Below, in pieces: positions 26,401-38,400 of a DNA stretch of 64,000 bases. Numbering within the stretch: the stretch's first letter is position 1; the number at the start of each line of letters is the position of its first letter. Both the position numbers and the translations under genes were made by a program. The stretch is from Agelaius tricolor. Taxonomy: Eukaryota > Chordata > Aves > Passeriformes > Icteridae. The notes beneath the pieces were generated by a model that worked only from the letters and a program-made list of their open reading frames with translations, did not search any database and was not told the origin of the DNA. Location of the stretch: contig JALJCS010000028.1 in NCBI GenBank assembly GCA_023055355.1, positions 4,216,418 through 4,280,417 of the forward strand, read 5' to 3'.

Positions 26401-29400
26401 TGGAAGTAGCCATGAAACATCTAATCCATAACACCAGGACAGCTCACCATGGAGCAAAGTTTTCCCCTCTTCCCTGCAATTTGGAGCACTGTGTTTGGGA
26501 AGCAGGAGAAAGAGCACTGTTGTTCTCCAGCATCAGCCCCCTAGGGCAGCTCCTTCATCGTGGCATGAAGAGAGCAGTGACTCGCCTGAGATCACATAAG
26601 CAATCTAGAAAAAAAACCCCAGAAATTCCCTATCTGTTGTTAGCAGGAGATAATCCTTCCAGCACAAGGAAAAGGTGCTTACAGGGTCGTGCTCTCTTGT
26701 ACTTGGCTTTTAAAACTCGCTGGAATCTCTTCCTTTTAAACCCCCCAACAGCAGTGGTCAGGGCAGTGAGTAACTTTCAGGCCTAGAAGCAAACTGGAGC
26801 TGGAGATAACTGAATCAATTCCATGGCATGTGCAGAGCCCTTGCTGCAGAGTGGGCTCTGAGATGCCTTGGACAGGCAGGCACAGAAGCTCTGGCTGTGG
26901 CTCTGTGCTGCAAGAGTTCTCCTTGGTGTGCCAGAGCCACATGCAATGGTGATTTATGGAAATAATCCCTCTGTTCCCTGCAAACAGCAGAATGTTTTCC
27001 TCCAGGGTCCCTGGGCATGAGGGAGCTGTGAAGAAGCAAAGCAGCTTGTTCCAGTCACTGACCAAGCGTGGTTTGTGGGTTGGCTGTGAGTGTGCCAGGC
27101 ATGCTTCATCCCCCCACAGTGTGGGAGCATTGGGGGATAGGATGGTCAGGATGGATGGAAATGAGAGATCTCTGGAGCCAGGGCTTGGAACTTGGGGTTT
27201 ATTGCAAAGGGCCTGGGTGCAGGGCCCTGCTGGGAGCTGCTCAGAGCAGGGCTGAGAGAAGAGAGGGGGAGAGAGGATGATTGAGAGGGTAAGAAAGTAA
27301 AAGAGGCAAGAGAGCAAAAGGGGTAAGAGAGCAAAGTTCCCGTTCCAATACAATAAATCTTCTTCTGTGTTTCTCACTAACCAATCTAGTACAAGATACA
27401 AATCCTATAGCATTTACACACAGCCTATAAGAATCATTACATTACCATCCTGTGTTACATTTTAAACCCTAAAAACTCCTCTTTGGGCCCCTTCTGCCAA
27501 GCTGGCAGGGTCTGCTCTGACCCTTGGGCCTGTCTGCAAGCAGAGGGTGTTGTTCCATCAAAAGAGGATTACTTTCAGCTGGCCATGCCATTGTTTTCCC
27601 ATTGTTCAGTAACTGAGGGATCTCAAAGCTTGCTTTCATTCCAATCTTGCTTATAGTTTCCATATTCTCAAAATCTTTTGCCAGGCAATCATATTTATAA
27701 GGCTTTCCTGTTTCATCTTCCCCAACACACAGCAAGTGCCCTCTTCTCACACATAGAGAAGGGGGCATTTCCCTTGGCATCCCTGATCTGGAGATAAGAG
27801 AATCAGGGAGGAGCCAGGCTGCACTCAGGAAGAGGTCAGCTGTGTGTAATTAGCAGTAAGGCATATTTAGTGGGACAGGGACAAAGTCTGCTTGGCCCAA
27901 GAAGCATGCAGTGTCCCTGTGACCTTATGGACAGTGTTTGTGGGGTTTGGTAGAGCAAGGAATAGCCTGAAGCATGGATTTGGACTGAGATATGGACTTA
28001 CATGTGTAGCTGTTGCATGGCAGTGACTTGGCAAAGATGCTTCTTAAAACATCCTGGAGTCACTGCCTCTGCTGGGGTCTTACTCCATCTCTGTAGCTTG
28101 ACTGAGCTGTACAGCACCTTGTACAAGATTTGATAAAAGAGAGCTCTGAGAGACACTCATGCCACTGAGACTGCTTTTGATTTCTCTCTATCCTAGTCTC
28201 CCTGGAAATGGGGGATGTCCCCTTGGTGTCTGTGATGCCAGAAAATCTGCAGCTCTCTGCAGAGAAGAGCAGCCAGGGTCACTTGATAACTCATCTGCAG
28301 GAGCTGCTGGAGCACTGGGTGCTGTGGTCTGCAGTGAAGAGCAGATGGGTGATTGTGGGTAAGCAAGGAGGGGAGTTGCATCTGCATGGATTTTAGAGGG
28401 TTTGACATTTCAATCAATCTCCAAGCCTTGATTATTAGTTACAAGAGCTGGGAAAAGGGATGTGGTAACTGTTTTCTAACACAGGGGGAGAGTGCTCCCT
28501 GAACAGTCAGTCCCTAAGGGACTTTACCATCCCTTTCTTCTCACTCAGATCTAAAGTGGAAATTCCTGATGGAGTTTTTTCCAGGCATGGGGCTCATTGC
28601 AAGAAAGCCCAGCTGCCAGTGTGCTTTAGTGGCTGTTCTTTTCCCAGCTGAAAACACCATCTTTCTACCACATTGCTGCTCTCTGAGCATGTCTGAAGTG
28701 CATGCAGGGTCCCATGCTGAGCCAGGCTTTTCTTTGCAGGGCTCTTTCTGCTCGTTTTGCTCCTGTCCATATTCTTTGCCAGCCGCCTCCATCCAGCCAG
28801 CCGTGCTCCAGTCCTGTTCCGGCCAGACACAAACATCCAGGTGCTGCTGGACCTGAAATACAACCTGAGTGCTGAAGGCATCTCCTGCATCACCTGCTCA
28901 GGTGAGAACACTGGTTCCCAAACCATGGTGGGTGCAGTCCAGCCTGGCCTAAGCTCCGGGCTGGAGGAGCTGAAATGTGAGGCAGACACCTACAATGTTC
29001 AAATATCTCACTGGACATTGGATGGGCCCCGTGGAAAGGAGGTACAGGTTGGGAATAGGATGGTTGAGTTGCCTGTAGGAGTGGAGTATTTAGATATATT
29101 TAGAGTAGTATTTAGAGATTAGATATTATATAGATTTAGATATTAAATTAGTATTTAGATATAAATATAAAGTATTTCCTGCTTTAGCCATTAACTGCCT
29201 GAGTATTTCTTCTGGAGCAATCCCTTCACAGACCATGAAAACTGACTGTTTTTACTCATAAGTGCTGGTCTCATGTCAGTGCCCAGCCCAGAGACTGTGG
29301 CACTGTGTTGCCTGCTCAGGGTTTGGTACTCAGCAGCTGAGTCTGTGTTGTGCACAGGCCTGGCACCTCTTTTCTCATGCCATTCACTCCTTCCTCCCTG

Positions 29401-32400
29401 ACTAACCTTGTGGGACAGGTTTGTTTCAGGAAAAGCCCCACAGTTTGCAGAACAACATCCGAACTTCCTTGGAAAAAAAGAAGAGGGGCTCAGGTTCACC
29501 TTGGGGAAGCAAAGGCAGCATGAGTGATGCAGGGCAGCAAGGTGAGTGGAGCATGATCACTCTGGCCATATTTGCAGCCAGGGCCCAAGGATTTGGGGTA
29601 CAAATAAACCACGTGCTCTCTGAATAGCTGATGGGGAATAATTCTCTTCAGAGCCTGCCCCACTGGGCCCTAGGCTGGTGCTGGATGTATGGTGTGACCG
29701 TGTTCACAGGGGTCCAAGGATGAGGGAAGAGATGAGGATCTGACTCCATGTTTCAGAAGGCTGATTTATTATTTTATGATATATATTATATTAAAACTAC
29801 CCTAAAAGAATAGAAGAAAGGATTTCATCAGAAGGCTGGCTAAGGATAGAATAGGAAGGAATGATAACAAAGGCTTGTGGCTCAGACTCTCTGTCTGAGC
29901 CAGCTGACTGTGATTGGCCATTAATTAGAAACAACCACATGAGCCCAATCCCAGCTGCACCTGTTGCATTCCACAGCAGCAGATAACCATTGGTTACATT
30001 TTGTTCCTGAGGCCTCTCAGCTTCTCAGGAGGAAAAATCCTAAGGAAAGACTTTTTCATAAAAGATGCTTGTGACAGTTTGGGGTATTTTTAGAATCCCC
30101 CTTTCCGTGAATACCTGCTGCTCTCTAGGACATGGTCCTGTAACCCAGGTGGCACTATCATCTAGTGTCATATCCCTCTGATCTGAGAACAGGGCTAGGA
30201 ACTCCAAGCTTTCACATCCCAGTCCTGTTCACAACCTTGTTGGCAGGTCACGAGGAGAGTAAATTCAGTTTGCAGGGGATTTTGAGGATAAAACAGTTAT
30301 TGGGCCAGGTCCCAGGATGACATGAATCAATAAGCCATCAGGAATTACTGCAGCTCAGGATGTATTTGTGATAGCCTTTGAAAGATGTACTGTGCTGGGA
30401 GAAGGCAGAGGCTGAGCAGACAGTAAACCATAGGAGCCCTCCTTTGCTCTGGCTGTGGGATTTGTGGGTTGAGAAGTAGCACCAAACCTCGTGCCCTCTG
30501 TTTTCCTCAGAGCTCCAGGGCACTGTGTATATCTCCAAGTCCAGGAGCAAGGGAAGACCAGCTATCTACAGATTCTCACTCAATGCCAGTGTCCCCGCGC
30601 CCTGGCAGATGGTGTCACCGGGGGACGGGGAGGTGCCTTCCTTCCAGGTAAGTCACTCCAGGATGCTGGACCCTTCTAGCAAGAGGGCAGCACTCAGCAG
30701 GTGAGCACAAGAGCCTCCTCCTGTCTCTCCATGGGGTCCTATGTAGCTTTGGGTGACATTTCCAGAGCACTGCAGTAGGGTAGCTAACACAGAAGGCATT
30801 GTGCTTGGCATCATCCAAGATGATACCTTGGAGTGCCACAAGGCTTCACCTGTTGCTGTTGAGAGGTGACTGTCAGTGACAGGAGCCAAACTGTGGGTGT
30901 CAGTAGGGCAGATGTCCCTCACCCTGGGCAGAGCAGCCACCATTCAGCCTAGGCCACGGGGACTGAGGGTATTAAGGGGCCCGTCACACACTGGCCATCG
31001 CTGGGAAGGGGCAGGCTGGGAGCTGACTGTGCCTGCAGTGCTCATTCTGTGTGGCTGTGCCAGTGCTCAGGGAGGAAGGGAGAGTGTGATGCTAATGTGC
31101 AACAGGCTGCAACCCTGTGGAGTTAAGTGTCTGTTTTCATTAATCCATTGCTTAGGTGTATAGAGTGCCTTTCGGTAACTTCACCAGGAAGCTGACAGCT
31201 TGTGTGTCCACAGTAGGGCTGCTTAAGCAGATGAGCCCCAGGAAGTGGATGATGACCACCTTGTCCTGTGACACCAAGAGGGGCTGGAAGTTCGATTTCA
31301 GTTTCTACGTGGCCTCCAAGGAGCAGCAGCGCACACGGTAACCTTGCAAACCCCCCTCGGGACAAGGCAACAGAAACAGCACAGCTGGGGCTGGTGTGAG
31401 ATGCCTGATGGCCAGTGCTAGTCCTGCTCTCAGTCACTGACATCCATGGCTCTAGAATTTGCTTTGCTGCATATATGCCCCATCTCTGCAGTCACTTTGC
31501 AGGCCCATAGCATCATTAACATGATGCTTGAGATCATTAACAAAAGGCTTGAGAGACTGTGAGTGAGCTTCTCTGAGTGGCAAAAACATGTTGCTGATCT
31601 GGTTCTTGCCCTTACCCACCTGAACTCTTGGGCTGAATGGGCAGCACAGAATATACAATGGTTAGGGATACAGGTCTGTAGATGTTCACCTCTCCCATTG
31701 CTTCTGTCCCTGAGAATGTCTGTTTCCATGTTGGATGCTTCATCTTCCCTCCCTCTGTTCCCCCATAACAAACTTTCTTTGCTGCACAGGAAACTGTATT
31801 TTGCCCAGTCTCACAAGCCCCCTTACCACGGCCGAGTGTGTGTGGCACCTCCGGGCTGTCTGCTCAGCTCTAGCCCAGATGGACCCACCAAAGGCATCCT
31901 CTATGTCCCCAGTGAAAAAGGTAAGCTGCTGAGGCCCTGCTCAAACATGCCAAGATCCAGAGAATCAGAGCTTTTCTTGCCATCTAATGTAACTGTCATG
32001 GTTTGATGCTGGCACAATGCCAGTGCCCTCATGAAAATATGTTCTCCCTAGTGTCTGCTGTGAGATGGGACCAGAAATAGAGCAAAGCAGGCTCCAGCTT
32101 AGGAATAAAGGAAAAACTTTATTAACTTACAGTATGAAAAAAAAAAAAAGGAACACACAGAACTCAGAATGAAAACCTTCCAAAAACATCCCTCCTCCTC
32201 CCCCCAATTTCCAACACAAGACAGAGACAAAACCTTGGATTCTCAATCAAGTTACCACCCCTCAGATAATCGACTCTCAGTTCATCACCACCCTTCAGAT
32301 AATCAACCCTTCCTTATCAAACCAGGACACTAACTGTAGTTAGTGCTCTCTGTTGATGAAGTGACAAAACTATCTTTTGTCTCCTTAAAAGGAAAGAAGT

Positions 32401-35400
32401 CTAAAACTTTCTCTCTTCGATTAAATGAAAAGACACCTCATAGGACTCAGGAGACTTCACCTCAAACTTAAGGATAGGTAATTGGACAGAAGCTAAAAAG
32501 TCTCACTTGGGCAATAACTAGAAAATGGAGTAAACAAAGAAACAAATGGCTTTTGTAAAGTTTTTTACCAGGAGCAAGAAGGTCTGGCACCTGGCTCAAT
32601 TTTTCTGTTTGTTATTTTGCCTTTTATTAAACCTTTTTGTTTCCAACACTGCAACAGCAGCCATCCTGCTGATTATTGTGCCTCCAAAGGTAGCTGAGCT
32701 ATCTTAGGTGTGTTATGGGCTCCTGGAGCTCATTAGACCTAGCTCGAAGAAGTTACTATAACAACTAACCCACCTTTACTCTCTATTTGACAACAGCACC
32801 CAAAGCAAAGCCGTCAGCCACATCTGGATTTAACCCATGCATGAACACAGGCTGTGGGAAGCCAGCAGTGAGGCCACTGGTGGACACTGGAGCCATGGTG
32901 TTTGTGGTGTTTGGGATCAGAGGCGTGAACCGCACCAGGCGCCAGGACAACCACGTCCTCGGAGACATGGTACTTGTGGTGTGTTTGTGGGGTGCCCCAA
33001 AATACACCCAAAATACAGGAAGGCAGGAATGATGAATCTGACTCCATGTTCTCAGAAGGCTGATTTATTATTTTATGATGCTATGTTATATTAAAGAATA
33101 CTATAATATACTAAAGAATACAGAAAGGATACTTACAGAATGCTAAAAAGATAATAATGAAAAGCTGTGACTCTTTCCAGAGTCCCCACACAGCTTGGCC
33201 CTGATTGGCCAAAGAGTGAAAACAACTCCCAGCAGAATCCAATGAAACAATCACCTGTGGGTAAACAATCTCCAACCACATTCCACATGTGAGCACAACA
33301 CAGGAGAAGCAAATGAGATAAGAATTGTTTTCCTTTTCTCTGAGGCTTCCCTTCGCCCAGGATTTTTCTCCTGGGAAGCTGAGATTTTTCCAGAGAATGT
33401 GAATGCCACACTCATGGTCTGGCAAGCTGGGCAGGCCATGCTGGCTGGGGCTGGCAAGCAAGGGGCAGGCTCTCTCTGGATGGTGTTTAGTTAATACCCA
33501 CAGCCCAGGGTGGTCCAGCAGTCTCGACAGATGGAAGGGCAGGGCTTGTAGCATTGTGATGAGCCAGTAAAATTCTGTTTTAGCAAATTGACAAAATAAT
33601 GGAGATCAGGAAGTCCTTATTGAAAAAACATTTCAGACTTTTCAGAAAATCCCCCTGAGTGCAATATATAGCCTTCTAATTTTGAGTCTAAACCTGGCTT
33701 TTTTGAGGATTTTTGAAACAAACCCATCTTGAGTGTGGTATAAAATCTCACTACACAATCAAGACTGAGGGAAGTGATATTTTTCCATATTATGTATCTT
33801 GTTATGAAGTATTAACAAAAAATAAAAATCAGTTACTCTAGGGAAAATCACTAAATGGGACTTTTCTAGAAACAGCTTATCTGTGAGATCTCATACCTTG
33901 ACACATGACAGTCATTCCCTAGGAAAATTATGCTTAGCTTGGCTGCTGCACTTCAGCTTTCTGCTGTTCTTCCTGCTCTGTGATTTGGGGGCACTGTGCA
34001 GAATCAGCCTTTGCCTGTTTCCTCTGCAGGGGCAGTGAGAAATGCAGGCAGAGGAGCAGGCAGGAAGCTGCAGTGCCAGTTGCTGTGTGTATGTCTCACG
34101 TGTGGTGCTCTTGTCATTGTGTCTCCTTGTGAAAGGGCAGTGTTATCTACGATGACAGCTTTGACCTCTTCAAAGAGATTGGCAACCTGTGCCGCCTCTG
34201 CAAAGCCATTGCCAGCAACTCTGAGCTGGTGAAGCCCGGAGGGGCTCAGTGCCTGCCCTCGGGTAGGTTAGACAACTCCTCTGCAGCCCTACCTGTGCTT
34301 GCTTGGGGTCCTCAGCAGCAAACCAGAAAGGGTGACTGCTCCTTGCTGTCTCCTTTTCTTCCCAAGGCAGCTTGACCCTTCTAGAATGTGTCATTGGTTG
34401 TGCTTTTTGGGACAGAAAGAAAGAAAGAAAGATGGTCTCTTTAATGCCAAAGACACTGGGTTTATTCTTTGGGATTTAATCCAGAAAGATAAGAAAAGAA
34501 TTGCATTTGTTCTTTGTAGTCATGTTCTTTCTAGTCATAGTCTCCTTTTCTTCCCAAGGCAGCTTGACCCTTCTAGAACGTGTCATTGGTTGTGTTTTTT
34601 GGGACAGAAAGAAAGAAAGATGGTCTCTTTAATGCCAGAGACACTGGGTATATTTTTTGGGAGTTAATCCAGAAAGATAAGAACAGGACTGCATTTGTTT
34701 TTCTAGTCACGGGTATTGCTTGAGATACAATATTTTGGTTCAGTAAATATCCTCTTAGTAGCTCCTGAATAGCAATGATCTCACACCTGATCTCATTGCA
34801 GTGAGGCTCCTCACTGTCTCTGTGGCTTTGCACACCTGACCAGTGACCATCTCTCCCAACTTCAGAGGTCACAAGCTTGTGGAGCTGAGCCTAGGAAGTG
34901 TATATTGGCTTCAGGCTAAAAGCCAGTTTCATGCCTGCAGCAAATCCCTGCCAGGCCAGGCAGACAGCCCCTCAGCACTTGCTCTTTGTGCTGCTTCCTG
35001 ACAGCTGGGGACAAAGAGCAGTGGCACTGTCCTGTCCCATGCTGATGACAGTGTCCTTTCAAGCTATAGCAGCTGGGAGCTGTGATGCCGAGACCTCCAG
35101 GGTTTTGGCAAACCAGAGTGGCAAGGGGAAGCAGCTGTGGACAAATGGGTCCTGTGATTCTCTTGGGGCTCTCATTTTGGGTTGTTGGTTGGGTTTTTTT
35201 TCATCGCTTTGCTCCAATGTGCTTCCTTCCCCTGTTCTGCCCTCCATCTCTTGCTCTTTCTTTCTCTCCAGGTTACAGCATCTCCTCCTTTCTGCAGATG
35301 TTGCACCCAGAGTGCAAGAATATCCCTGAGCCAAACCTGCTGCCAGGGCAGCTCTCTCATGGGGCAGTGGGGGTGAAGGATGGCAAGGTGCAGTGGATCT

Positions 35401-38400
35401 CCATGGCCTTTGAGTCGGTGAGCACATGGGAACATTGTCATTCTGGTGACAGTTTCATCTTGTGACTTCTGGGGCTTTCGCTCTGCTCTTTCTGCACTGG
35501 CCACTTCCATTTGCAGACATAATTTAGTGTTTATTAGCATTTGTTGCAGACAGATGCCTGCACTCACTCACAAGTTGGTAGAAGTGGCTGCTCACACCAC
35601 AATTAGCCCCAGCAAAAAGCTGGTGGCAGATTTGCCCAAGTGCCACTGCCAGTCCTGCCTGGCGCTGCTACTTGAGCTGGTTGTTCTGCCCTTGCCATGC
35701 ACACCCTGCCCAAAGAGCAGGACGTGAGGGATGTGTTTATCTTGTTACAGACAACCTACAAGGGGAAATCATCCTTCCAGACATATGCAGACTATCTGAA
35801 ATGGGAGACATTCCTGCAGCAGCAGCTCCAGCTCTTCCCAGAGGGCTCTGCTCTCCGGCACGGCTTCCAGACCTGTGAGCACTGGAAGCAGATTTTCATG
35901 GAGATTATAGGCAAGTGACTGCTGTGTTTCTCTCCCTGGGGAAGCCATGCTCTCTGACACATCTTCACAGCACACTCCATCCCATATGGTGGGCATGGGT
36001 TATATCTGCAGTCCTTTGCCATTGCTGTGCAAACTCCTAAAGCCTGAATGTGTATTGTCAAAATTAGGCAAAGCCCAAGGAAATAGGTAAGGGAAGGGAC
36101 TCAGCCCTGCTGATGTGAGATTCAAGAAACCAATCACTCCCAGAGTCTCTGTGGTCAGGATGACCCCGAGATGTGTTAGAGAGTCTCTTTTCCCAGCCCA
36201 GCAGCCAAAGGACTCAGGATTCTTTTGTCCTGGTTTTTAAGGTTGTTTATTTTTTGCTTATCTATTCCATTCTTTCTCTGACCTGCTGAGATCTGTCCAG
36301 CAGGTCAGTTTGTGGCACAGCTCCAGGGGTGGTGTCAAGTTTTTAATGCTAAGAACTACATGTACTTTATTTACAATAATTTTCCAATACCTATCACCTG
36401 TGTTAGACAGTTTATCTCTACTCTAAACCAATCCAAAAGTGCCAACATCACAGCAGAAGATGGAGGCCAAGAAGAAGAAGGAGAAAGGCTGGACATGCCC
36501 AGGTCCCTCCATCTTGCCTCCTGAACCCCCATTCTAAAAACCCCAAAATTCTACATTTTCACCTGGAGATAAATTCACTATCATTCTACTCAGACCCCTG
36601 TGGCTTGTAACTCCTCACACAAAGTTGGGAATTGTTTCCATAGGTTAAAATCAAAGTCACAGGTGTCTTGGGCTCTGTGCCAAGGTCTCTGAGCTCCCTG
36701 CCAGGGGCTTGAGCCATGCAGGGCAGCCAGAGGGATGTCCTGGGTTCTGACAAATCACCTTCTTTCCACTTTCATTCTCCCCCTCCTGTCTTCCCCAGTG
36801 TGAGTCCCTGCCTGCCTTGTTGCCAGCAGGAACATGGTGCCTTTCCCATGGCAGCTGTCACCTTCCAGGATTCATATCAGCTGGCTGTTTCCTTCCAGGA
36901 GTGCAGAGTGCCCTGTATGGCCTTGTCCTCTCGCTGGTCATCTGTGTGGCTGCTGTGGCAGTGTTCACCACACACATCCTCCTCCTGCTGCCAGTGCTGC
37001 TCAGCATCTTAGGTAAAAACACCAATTTCAATGTGTCAGGCTTTGTTGGGAAGGATGAAAGTTTGACAAGAAAGTCTCACAGATATCTGTGCTTGCCAGA
37101 AAGATTTTTAAATGTAGAGGCTGATGAAGGAATAGAGATGGAAGCAAGTTTTGATATAGAAGAAAAGAATTGCTGAGCCAGTCTCACTGGATAACCAAGG
37201 AGGCAAAGGGTGGGTTAGTTAGAAGGGGTTTTTATGACTTAGAGCAAAGGATAAACCCACCCCAAACAAGAAGATGTTTTTACCAAGCAGAAAGAGAGCA
37301 CAGGCAAACAAGCCTGCTGATGTGGCAAGTAGAAAAAAGGTCTCAGAATTTCCCACTGCAAGAAAACTGAAAAACAACTTCTAGCTTAAACTGTAATGCA
37401 CTAACTTTTAGTGATTGGAGAACAGTAACATAAATATGGTAATTATAGTAGTTATGATGGGCTATAGATAATAGTTAAGGTATAGATTGGTTCTGCTGTA
37501 TTAAGATGCTCAGCAAAGAAAAGAATATAATGCATTGTAACCAAAAGTATAGAATGCATTTGTAACCTAAACCAAAGGGTCTCCAGGCCTGCCTGCAGCT
37601 GGAGCTGAGAGCTGTGGGCACAGGCTCTGTCACCCACAACCCTGGGCTGGCTGCTGTAACTCTTGGATGTAATAAACTGCATTTGGAAGGGCTGCCTGGA
37701 GTCCCACATCTCTCATTTGGGCTCTTACAAGGCTTTCACTTGTCCTGAAATGGATGGATTGTGGCACTGCTGATTCTCTGGTGATTTGAAGTGAATTGCT
37801 TGTATTCTGTGTAAGCCCTTTTGGCTTTCCAGGGCCAGTCCTAGAGAACAGACTGGCTAAGTGAGCAGAAGAAACTCTCAACAAATGCACAGGAACCTCA
37901 TTGGGAAAGTAGATTTGTGTGTCTAATTCCCAGTGTGTTTCATCTACACAATCCCTTCCATTTGTTTAAATAAGGGTTTTAGCTACACAAATGCCATCCC
38001 TACCTGCTATGTATAATAATGTGATTAAGTCCCACAAGCTCTGAATAACAATTGCACTACTTTCCAAGGACCTGCACCATGGCTGCTGTTTCCAAGCAGT
38101 GGAAATTGTTAAAACCTGAGTATTTTAGCAATGTTTTAGTATTTGAAGCAAAATTGTAATAGTTTCCTCTCCCAGGCTGGTGATTTGATAATATTGTGGT
38201 CTAAATGTGTTGCTAAACCTCTTAGTTTAAAAATCAAATCTAACTTTTTGAAACCACTTAGTCTCCCACATGTGACTCACACACTAAACAGTACTCTGTG
38301 CCTTCAAAAAGTGTGCTCAGCCTCTGTGTAGCTGCAGCAAGCAAAACAACAGCCTCACTTATGTGACACCATTTGGTGGCCCTTCATATGTACTATAGCT

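Noticed and set aside
26736..27401. 221-residue minus-strand open frame
   Set aside because: Runs from intron 7 into LTR K, low-complexity Leu/Ser/Pro composition, no family resemblance.
33111..33554. 147-residue minus-strand open frame
   Set aside because: Derives from LTR A4; related fragments recur in other A copies, so it is repeat sequence, not a gene.
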